From assembly GCA_019236485.1 (NCBI GenBank), contig JAFAIY010000249.1, positions 1-5,716 of the forward strand: a stretch of DNA of 5,716 nucleotides. Reading direction: 5' to 3'. The notes under the pieces are model-generated. The model saw only the letters and a list, made by a program, of their open reading frames with translations. It was not told the DNA's origin and ran no database searches. Every line of letters begins with the position of its first letter. Positions within the stretch are counted from its first letter, which is position 1. The DNA is from Comamonas sp. Its GTDB lineage: Bacteria; Pseudomonadota; Gammaproteobacteria; Burkholderiales; Burkholderiaceae_C. Of the stretch, positions 1 through 4,961 are shown one piece after another. A program made the position numbers and the translations under genes.

Positions 1-1
1 C

Positions 2-328
2 GAGGCCGGCATGCGCATCAATCGCGAAGAGGTCTTTGGCCCCGTGGTCAGCGTGATCCGCGTCAAGGACTATGAGCAAGCGCTGGCCGTGGCCAACGAC
101 ACGGAATTCGGCCTGTCGGCCGGCATTGCGACCACCAGCCTCAAGCACGCGAGCCACTTCAAGCGCCACAGCCAGGCCGGCATGTTGATGGTGAATCTAC
201 CCACGGCGGGGGTGGACTACCATGTGCCGTTCGGCGGGCGCAAGGGCTCGAGCTACGGCCCGCGCGAGCAGGGCCGCTATGCGCAGGAGTTCTACACCGC
301 GGTCAAGACGGCCTATACCCTGGCCTGA
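2..328 (+). CDS. Aldehyde dehydrogenase, C-terminal part (5' end outside window)
   Basis: This is the last 108 residues of an NAD(P)+-dependent aldehyde dehydrogenase, an enzyme that oxidises an aldehyde to a carboxylic acid. The frame is open from base 2, so the gene begins outside the window; the ATG at 11 is internal. Visible family marks are EEVFGPVVSV near the left edge, whose Glu and Phe contact the cofactor ribose in this superfamily, NDTEFGLSAGI, and the C-terminal PFGGRKGSS block. The catalytic cysteine should lie roughly 90–100 residues upstream and cannot be seen. The ending (VNLPTAGVDYHVPFGG, then SYGPREQG and EFYTAVKTAY) resembles what I recall of 2-ketoglutarate-semialdehyde (2,5-dioxovalerate) dehydrogenases of sugar-acid catabolism; that substrate is an inference. 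The stop at 326–328 lies 25 bases from the convergent small gene. Family assignment is secure, substrate is not. Confidence 0.93.
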   Translation, partial: EAGMRINREEVFGPVVSVIRVKDYEQALAVANDTEFGLSAGIATTSLKHASHFKRHSQAGMLMVNLPTAGVDYHVPFGGRKGSSYGPREQGRYAQEFYTAVKTAYTLA

Positions 329-353
329 TAGGACCCGGAGGCCGGAGTGGTCC

Positions 354-605
354 TCAGCGCATTTCCATCTCCACGGCCTCCTGCGACAGATCCCAGCCCA
401 GCACAAACACCTGGTACTGGGTCTGGCCGCCGGCATCGATCCAGGTCTCGGGGCCGAACTCGCGCATATTGCCGAGCAGGCTCAGGCCCTCGCGCAGCGG
501 GCTGGCATCGGTCTGCTCGGCCAGCACAAAGCCGCCGTCGCTGCTGCGCAGGGCCACGCGACCGCTTGAAGGTTTGAAGGCGACAACAGTGGCTTGATCC
601 GACAT
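354..605 (-). CDS. Small hypothetical protein, 83 residues
   Basis: I do not recognise this protein. It is a soluble-looking 83-residue product with no membrane segment, signal peptide or cysteine. It begins MSDQATVVAFKPSSGRVALR, continues through a Gly/Asp-containing stretch (SSDGGFVLAE) and ends in an acidic, Met-rich tail (QEAVEMEMR). Alternating hydrophobic residues such as VALR, FVLAE and YQVFVLGWDL suggest a small mainly beta fold, which is inference. I chose the ATG at 603–605 over an in-frame ATG eight codons upstream because GGAG sits five bases before it. The gene is convergent with the aldehyde dehydrogenase and divergent from the CopD-like gene, so it is probably transcribed alone. 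The good ribosome binding site and G/C-ending codons support a real gene over an antisense shadow. Confidence 0.68.
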   Translation of the reverse strand: MSDQATVVAFKPSSGRVALRSSDGGFVLAEQTDASPLREGLSLLGNMREFGPETWIDAGGQTQYQVFVLGWDLSQEAVEMEMR

Positions 606-610
606 GGCTG

Positions 611-614
611 CTCC
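611..614 (-). promoter_or_regulatory. Ribosome binding site of the 83-residue gene
   Basis: On the minus strand the sequence reads ACGGAGCAGCC followed by ATG, placing GGAG five bases before the start codon. This decides the start of the small gene, because the in-frame ATG further upstream would put this motif inside the coding region. It is the clearest Shine-Dalgarno sequence in the window. Confidence 0.65.
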
Positions 615-744
615 GTTTCTGCTGGCCACCAGTCTAAACAGCCGCGCCAGCCCCTGCTAGCCCACGCAATTCGAGCAATGTGTTCCATGGGCGGGACGAT
701 CTCCGTTAGGCTTGGGCCATTTCCTCGCTACAACCAACACGCCC

Positions 745-1215
745 ATGCTTTTTGTTCTGTTCAAACTTCTGCACCTGCTCGCCGTCATCATCTGGGTCGG
801 CGGCATGTTCTTCGCCCATTTCTTTCTGCGCCCCGCGGTCCAGGGGCTGCAGCCGCCGCAGCGAGTGACGCTGATGCGCGATGTGCTGCAGCGCTTTCTG
901 GCCACGGTGCTGGTGCTGGTCGTCGTGGTCCTGGCCTCGGGCGTGGGCATGATCGCCAGCATCCATGCCATGGCCAAACAGGCGGGCAGTCAGTTCAACA
1001 TGCCCGCGACCTGGATCGTGATGAGCCTGCTGGGCCTGCTGATGATGGGCGTGTTCGGCCATATCCGCTTTGCACTGTTCAAACGCCTGGACGCGGCCGT
1101 CCAGGCCGCGGACTGGCCCGCGGGCGGCAAGGCGCTGGAGAGCATACGCAAATGGGTGGCGTTCAATCTGGCCCTGGGCCTGGTGATCGTGGTGGTGCTG
1201 CGCGTGCCTCTGTAA
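745..1215 (+). CDS. CopD-like four-helix inner-membrane protein
   Basis: This is a 156-residue integral inner-membrane protein resembling the CopD family (copper-resistance protein D-like domain). Four hydrophobic segments are visible at about residues 3–26, 50–73, 88–110 and 136–153. The first helix carries the family-like pattern KLLHLLAVIIWVGGMFFAHFF, with His10, Trp17, the Gly19–Gly20 pair, Met21 and His25, residues that could bind a metal or heme; no binding is shown here. A basic loop (HIRFALFKRL) follows helix 3. The ATG at 745 places the start just before helix 1. A TTG in the same frame at 712 would add eleven poorly hydrophobic residues and has no usable ribosome binding site. No clear Shine-Dalgarno precedes 745 either, so the start is moderately supported. 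The gene stands alone: it is divergent from the small gene and ends at its own terminator. Related small membrane proteins are often annotated only as CopD-family or hypothetical, and copper transport should not be assumed. Confidence 0.82.
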   Translation: MLFVLFKLLHLLAVIIWVGGMFFAHFFLRPAVQGLQPPQRVTLMRDVLQRFLATVLVLVVVVLASGVGMIASIHAMAKQAGSQFNMPATWIVMSLLGLLMMGVFGHIRFALFKRLDAAVQAADWPAGGKALESIRKWVAFNLALGLVIVVVLRVPL

Positions 1216-1233
1216 GCAACCCGGCGATGCCAC

Positions 1234-1268
1234 AAGCCCGGCCGGAGCATGGCCGGGCTTTTTTATTT
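1234..1268 (+). terminator. Rho-independent terminator after the CopD-like gene
   Basis: A perfect ten-base-pair stem (AAGCCCGGCC at 1234–1243 pairing with GGCCGGGCTT at 1251–1260) encloses a seven-base loop and runs into a T-rich tract (TTTTTTATTT from 1259). It lies 18 bases after the CopD-like stop codon. The reverse orientation lacks a T tract, so it works in the + direction. It separates the CopD-like gene from the efflux cluster. Confidence 0.93.
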
Positions 1269-1275
1269 CCGCATC

Positions 1276-1329
1276 GAAAAGTCACCAAGCCCTTTCCCAC
1301 AAAGCGCTAGAAGCTTCATTTTCAGTAGC
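1276..1329. repeat. Imperfect inverted repeat, resembling a dispersed Comamonadaceae intergenic element
   Basis: The inner stem pairs AGCCCTTT (1288–1295) with AAAGCGCT (1301–1308), seven of eight bases matching, around the loop CCCAC. An outer GAAAA (1276–1280) pairs with TTTTC (1319–1323). The right side also holds the eight-base palindrome GAAGCTTC (1310–1317) and ends in CAGTAGC. Read on the minus strand, the order GCTACTGAAAAT, then AGCTTCTAGCGCTTTG, then GGGAAAGGGCTTGG resembles short palindromic repeats I recall scattered between genes in Acidovorax, Delftia and relatives. That match is from memory, not from a search. There is no transposase or direct-repeat boundary, and the element lies just after a terminator. 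Confidence 0.45.
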
Positions 1330-1402
1330 AATTCAGCTCCCGGAGGTTGCAGGCGCTCACCCTGTTGCGATTGAGGTCGAACACAAAACCGCTGCCTTGC
1401 GT

Positions 1403-1424
1403 AATAATTGCCTCTGCAATCATT
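1403..1424. promoter_or_regulatory. Probable MarR operator and promoter core
   Basis: An imperfect dyad with arms AATAATTGC (1403–1411) and GCAATCATT (1416–1424) has eight of nine matching positions around a four-base spacer. MarR-family dimers typically bind AT-rich dyads of about this size. It lies 33 bases before the marR start, in a local AT-rich island within otherwise GC-rich DNA. AATAAT at 1403–1408 matches the sigma-70 −10 consensus at five of six positions and overlaps the left arm, so bound repressor would cover it. The matching −35 is poor (around 1378–1383). Autorepression of marR and control of the downstream pump genes is inferred from this placement. Confidence 0.55.
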
Positions 1425-1456
1425 GACCAGACAAACATTGGCATCACAAGTGCATC

Positions 1457-1996
1457 ATGAGCTCCAGCACTCTTATTGATCCCGGCGACGAGTCGACCTT
1501 CTTCTACCAGGACGGCGTCTACACGCCCGACCAGAGCATAGGCTTTCTCATGCGCCGCGTGCTCAGCTCCATTCTTCAGGTCGCGGACGGCCAGCTGGCC
1601 GAGCACGGCCTGACCTATGTGCAGTGGCTGCCGCTGTACAAGCTGCTGATCTGCGCCGACACCACGAATGCCTCGCTGGCCAAGGACCTGGGCATGGACC
1701 CGGCCTCCGTCACGCGTGCGCTGGACCGCATCGAGGCCAAGGGCCTGCTGCAGCGCGAGCGCTCCACCACGGACCGCCGCGTCGTGCACCTGGTGCTGAC
1801 CGACGAGGGCCGCCGCGTCGCCAAGCAGGTGCCCAAGGTGCTGGCCAAGGTGCTCAACTGCCACCTCAAGGGCTTCAACCATGAGGAATGCACGCTGATG
1901 CTGTCCCTGCTGCAGCGCATGCTGAGCAACGGCGATGCGCTGCGCGAAGCCATGAGCTGCGCGGCGCACGAGCCCGGCGCCAAACCCGCGGCCTAG
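1457..1996 (+). CDS. MarR-family transcriptional regulator
   Basis: This 179-residue winged-helix DNA-binding protein probably represses itself and the efflux genes that follow. An N-terminal helix (about 25–50, SIGFLMRRVLSSILQVAD) belongs to the dimer interface. The winged helix-turn-helix spans about 53–121: TNASLAKDLG, then the recognition helix around DPASVTRALDRIEAKGLL, then the wing with the characteristic TTDRRVVHLVLTDEG, in which Asp106, Arg107 and Arg108 match the family DxR signature. C-terminal helices (about 122–165) complete the dimer. Length is slightly above the usual 140–160 because of an N-terminal extension and an Ala/Pro-rich tail. Four cysteines (66, 135, 145, 168) are present. 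The ATG at 1457 is the first in this frame with coding character, and it lacks a Shine-Dalgarno. The next gene starts 59 bases after the stop with no terminator between. EmrR/MprA-type pump regulators sit in the same context; the ligand cannot be read from sequence. Confidence 0.93.
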   Translation: MSSSTLIDPGDESTFFYQDGVYTPDQSIGFLMRRVLSSILQVADGQLAEHGLTYVQWLPLYKLLICADTTNASLAKDLGMDPASVTRALDRIEAKGLLQRERSTTDRRVVHLVLTDEGRRVAKQVPKVLAKVLNCHLKGFNHEECTLMLSLLQRMLSNGDALREAMSCAAHEPGAKPAA

Positions 1997-2055
1997 GCCG
2001 AGCGACCGGCTTTTCACCCCTGCCCCATTTCAATAAAAACCACTGGCAATCCGCT

Positions 2056-3531
2056 ATGACTTCCCGCACCACAAGCTCCGCGCTCAAACCCGTGACTGCC
2101 GCAGCCGCCCTGCTGGCAGCGCTGACCCTGGCCGGCTGCGCCTCGCAAGGCCCCCAGCACCCGCCGTTGGCGCAGCTCAACGCCGCCGACCTGGGCCTGG
2201 CCGCCGCAACCGATAAAAACGCCGCCAGCGACGCCACGGCCCTGTCCTCCTCCCAGTGGTGGACCGGTCTCGGCGATGAGCGGCTCAACCAGCTCATAGG
2301 CCAGGCCCTGGCCGGCAACCCCAGCCTCGCGGCCAGCAACGCGCGCTTTGAAAAAGCCGCGGCCCTGGCCACGGCCAGCAGCACGGCCAGCGACGTCCAC
2401 GGCACGCTGAGCGCCGATGCCACGCGCCAACGCTACAGCGCCAACGGCCTGTTCCCGCCACCGCTGGCCGGAAATATCTTCAACAGCGGCAATCTGCAGG
2501 CCGGACTGTCCTGGTCGCCGGACTTCTTCGGCAAGCATTCGGCCGATCTCGAAGCCGCCCTGGGCCAGGCCCGCGCGGCCAAGGCCGATGGCGCCGCCGC
2601 GGCCAACCAGCTGGCGGCCCAGGTGGCGCGCAGCTATGTGGGGCTGGCCCGTCTGCTGGCACAGCGCGAGGTCGCGGAACGCACTCTGGGCCAGCGCCAG
2701 TCGCTATTGAGTCTGAGCGAGCAGCGCACCCAGGCGGGACTGGACAGCCAGGTGGAGCTGACCCAGGCCCAGGCCGGCATGCCCGATGCGCGCACGCAGA
2801 TCGAGATGCTCGACGAGCAGATCACGCTGGCGCGGCGCACCATTGCCGTGCTCTGCGCCCAGGCTCCCGAGGCGCAGAACGCGCTCGCGCCCAGCCTGGC
2901 CGCGCTGCGCATCCAGCCCGTGCCCCAGATGCTGGGCGCCGACCTGCTGGGCCGCCGCCCCGACGTGGTGGCCGCGCGCTGGCGCGTGGAAGCCGCGACG
3001 CGCGGCATAGACTCGGCCAAGGCCGACTTCTACCCCGACGTCAACCTCACGGCTTTCGTGGGCCTGTCGGCCCTGGGCCTAGACGATGTGTTCCAGGGCA
3101 GCTCGCGCCAGCTGGGCATCACGCCCGCGCTGCGGCTGCCGATCTTCGACGGCAAGCGCCTGCGCGCCCAGCTGCGCGGCAAGCAGGCCGATCTGGATAC
3201 GGCCATTGCCCAGTACAACGGCGCGGTGCTCGATGCCGTCAAGCAGGCCGGCGATGCCATCGCCTCGGTGCAGTCGCTGGACCGCCAGCAAAAGCTGCAG
3301 GCCGAGTCGCTGTCCAAGGCCGAGCGCGCCTATGACTTTGCCGTGCAGCGCTACAAGGCCGGCCTGGGCAACCAGATCACCGTGCTCAACACCGAAACCC
3401 AGGTGATCACCCAGCGCCGCCTGGCCGTGGACCTGCAGGCGCGCGAGCTCGACACCCGCGTGGCCCTGGCCGCGGCCCTGGGCGGCGGCTGGAGCGACGA
3501 CACGCAATCCGTGCAGGCCGGCGGCAACTGA
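2056..3531 (+). CDS. NodT-family outer-membrane efflux lipoprotein (OMF, TolC/OprM-like)
   Basis: This 491-residue protein is the outer-membrane channel of a tripartite efflux pump. Residues 1–28 form a lipoprotein signal peptide ending in the lipobox LAGC, with Cys28 the predicted acylated residue after cleavage. The NodT/OprM start signature follows: QWWTGLGDERLNQLIGQAL (about 67–85). Two outer-membrane-efflux repeats span roughly 76–265 and 290–475. The second opens with the hallmark LLGRRPDVVAARWRVEAA, then the FYPDVNLTAFVGLSALGL beta-strand region and LPIFDGKRLRAQL. Long Ala/Gln-rich amphipathic helices match the periplasmic alpha-barrel. Length is normal for the family (about 450–500). 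The frame is open back to 1888, inside marR, but the signal peptide fixes the start at 2056. No Shine-Dalgarno is visible; an A-rich stretch (AATAAAAACC) lies about 20 bases upstream. Encoded between the regulator and the adaptor, it is the likely dedicated outer-membrane partner. Confidence 0.95.
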   Translation: MTSRTTSSALKPVTAAAALLAALTLAGCASQGPQHPPLAQLNAADLGLAAATDKNAASDATALSSSQWWTGLGDERLNQLIGQALAGNPSLAASNARFEKAAALATASSTASDVHGTLSADATRQRYSANGLFPPPLAGNIFNSGNLQAGLSWSPDFFGKHSADLEAALGQARAAKADGAAAANQLAAQVARSYVGLARLLAQREVAERTLGQRQSLLSLSEQRTQAGLDSQVELTQAQAGMPDARTQIEMLDEQITLARRTIAVLCAQAPEAQNALAPSLAALRIQPVPQMLGADLLGRRPDVVAARWRVEAATRGIDSAKADFYPDVNLTAFVGLSALGLDDVFQGSSRQLGITPALRLPIFDGKRLRAQLRGKQADLDTAIAQYNGAVLDAVKQAGDAIASVQSLDRQQKLQAESLSKAERAYDFAVQRYKAGLGNQITVLNTETQVITQRRLAVDLQARELDTRVALAAALGGGWSDDTQSVQAGGN

Positions 3532-3551
3532 GCCCCTATTCCATCACCGCA

Positions 3552-3578
3552 GCGCGGCCGCCAGCCCCGGGGCCGCGC
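3552..3578. other. GC-rich hairpin between the OMF and emrA-like genes
   Basis: GCGCGGCC (3552–3559) pairs perfectly with GGCCGCGC (3571–3578), leaving an eleven-base loop that itself contains half of the palindrome CCCCGGGG (3565–3572). No T tract follows on either strand, so it does not look like a rho-independent terminator. In the transcript it would sit 21 bases after the OMF stop and 42 bases before the emrA-like start. It could act as an RNA stabiliser, a processing site or a partial attenuator, or it may be chance in such GC-rich DNA. Confidence 0.5.
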
Positions 3579-3620
3579 CCAGGCAGCAAAACCATTCACA
3601 GATAACAAAGCGCCAACATC

Positions 3621-4949
3621 ATGACCGACAACACCAAGCCTCAGAATGCCGCACCGCAAGCGCCCGCTGCCGCATCCCCTACCGCCAACCCCACGGGCCG
3701 CCGCAAGGGCCTGACCATAGTGGCCGCGGCTGTGGCCGTGGCCGCCATCGCCTGGGGCGGCTGGCACTGGGTGGTGGCCCGCAACTACCAGACCACGGAC
3801 AACGCCTATGTCGCGGGCAATGTGGTGCAGATCACGCCCCAGGTCGGCGGCACCGTGATCAGCATAGGCGCCGACGATACCGACTATGTGAAAGCCGGCC
3901 AGGTGCTGGTGCAGCTGGACCCCGCCGACGCCCTGGTGCAGCTGGCCCAGGCCGAATCCCAGCTGGCCCAGACCGCGCGCCAGACCCGCACGCTGTATGC
4001 CAATAACGCACCGCTGGCGGCCCAGGTGGCCCAGCGCGAGGCCGATCTGCTGCGCCTCAAGGCCGATGCTGCCAAGGCCAGCGATGACGTGGCACGCCGC
4101 CGCCCGCTGACCGTCACCGGTGCCGTGGGCAAGGAAGAGTTCGACCATGCCAAGGCCCTGGCCACGGCCGCCGACAATGCCGTGGTCGCGGCCGAAGCCG
4201 CGGTGCGCGCGGCCAAGGCCCAGCTGACGGCCGCCGAAGCCCAGACCAAGGGCACGACGGCCGAAGGCTTCCCCTCGGTGCTGGCGGCCGCAGCCAAGGT
4301 GCGCGAGGCCTATCTGACGCTGCAGCGCACGCGCCTGATCTCCCCCGTCGACGGCTATGTGGCCAAGCGCGGCGTGCAGCTGGGCCAGCGCGTGGCCGCG
4401 GGCTCGCCCATGATGACCGTGGTGGACCTGCACAACCTCTGGGTCGATGCCAACTTCAAGGAAAGCCAGCTGGCCGATCTGCGCATGGGCCAGAAGGTGG
4501 AGCTGACCGCCGACGTCTATGGCGACAAGGCCAGCTACGAAGGCAAGGTGATCGGCCTGGGCGCCGGCACGGGCTCGGCCTTCTCGCTGCTGCCCGCGCA
4601 GAACGCCACGGGCAACTGGATCAAGGTGGTGCAGCGCGTGCCGGTGCGCGTGAGCCTGGCGCCCGAAGCCCTGGTCAAGCATCCGCTGCGCGTGGGCCTG
4701 TCCATGGACGTGAAGGTCGATATCCGTGACCGCGACGGCCTGGCCCTGGCCAATGCCCCGCGCACCGAGCCCGTCGCGCAGACCGCGGTCTACGACGGCA
4801 CGCTGGCCCAGGCCGAGGAGCGCATCCAGCGCATCATCGGCGGCGAAAGCCTGGCCGCTCTGACCTCCGTCGACGGCGTGCCCACGGCCCGCCCCGCAGC
4901 CCAGGCCGCGGTCAAGGCCGAGGTCCCCGCCGCCGAGCAGGCCAAGTAA
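3621..4949 (+). CDS. emrA: EmrA/HlyD-family periplasmic adaptor (membrane-fusion protein)
   Basis: This 442-residue adaptor links the inner-membrane MFS pump to the outer-membrane channel. A Pro/Ala-rich cytoplasmic start (1–25) ends in GRRKG, and one membrane helix spans about 31–52. Next comes the EmrA-type TTDNAYVAGN (58–67) and the first lipoyl half (about 66–102, with QVGGTVISI and VKAGQVLVQLDP). A long Ala/Gln/Glu-rich coiled-coil hairpin (about 103–235) follows, then the second lipoyl half (LISPVDGYVAKRG, 239–251) and the beta-barrel region (about 270–370, with VDANFKESQL and GNWIKVVQRVPVRV). Residues past about 371 form an extension with an amphipathic segment (AQAEERIQRIIGG) and an Ala/Pro-rich tail, making it longer than E. 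coli EmrA (390). The ATG at 3621 gives a sensible N-in topology but lacks a Shine-Dalgarno. It lies 89 bases after the OMF gene and 12 before the MFS gene, so co-transcription with the latter is very likely. The symbol denotes family membership, not proven orthology. Confidence 0.94.
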   Translation: MTDNTKPQNAAPQAPAAASPTANPTGRRKGLTIVAAAVAVAAIAWGGWHWVVARNYQTTDNAYVAGNVVQITPQVGGTVISIGADDTDYVKAGQVLVQLDPADALVQLAQAESQLAQTARQTRTLYANNAPLAAQVAQREADLLRLKADAAKASDDVARRRPLTVTGAVGKEEFDHAKALATAADNAVVAAEAAVRAAKAQLTAAEAQTKGTTAEGFPSVLAAAAKVREAYLTLQRTRLISPVDGYVAKRGVQLGQRVAAGSPMMTVVDLHNLWVDANFKESQLADLRMGQKVELTADVYGDKASYEGKVIGLGAGTGSAFSLLPAQNATGNWIKVVQRVPVRVSLAPEALVKHPLRVGLSMDVKVDIRDRDGLALANAPRTEPVAQTAVYDGTLAQAEERIQRIIGGESLAALTSVDGVPTARPAAQAAVKAEVPAAEQAK

Positions 4950-4961
4950 ACCGGATCTGCC

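Noticed and set aside
330..354. Inverted repeat AGGACC/GGTCCT between the two convergent genes as a bidirectional terminator
   Set aside because: Only six base pairs around a thirteen-base loop, with no T tract on either strand. Too weak to call.
712..744. TTG start for the CopD-like gene, adding eleven residues
   Set aside because: The only upstream purine run (AGG at 708–710) is one base from the TTG, too close to work. The extra residues are not hydrophobic, and the ATG at 745 opens directly into helix 1.
606..744. Divergent promoters between the small minus-strand gene and the CopD-like gene
   Set aside because: Hexamers such as TAGGCT (plus) and TAGACT (minus) exist, but neither has a matching −35 at 16–18 bases. 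Promoters must be here somewhere, but I cannot place them.
594..1310. Open frame of 238 codons on the plus strand, overlapping the CopD-like gene
   Set aside because: It is Arg/Gly/Ala/His-rich with no domain, runs out of frame through the CopD-like gene and its terminator, and is a GC-rich shadow.
1322..2017. Open frame of 231 codons on the minus strand, antisense to marR
   Set aside because: It shadows the MarR gene, whose winged-helix motif is unmistakable. The antisense product has no motif and would start without a sensible promoter.
1888..2055. Upstream extension of the OMF reading frame, starting inside marR
   Set aside because: It would place 56 Arg/His/Ala-rich residues before a clear lipoprotein signal peptide and lipobox, destroying export. 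ATG 2056 is the start.
3351..4682. Open frame of 443 codons on the minus strand, antisense to the OMF end and the emrA-like gene
   Set aside because: The product is a low-complexity His/Gly/Leu/Gln-rich string with no recognisable motif. It mirrors the codon periodicity of the well-supported plus-strand genes, as expected in GC-rich DNA.
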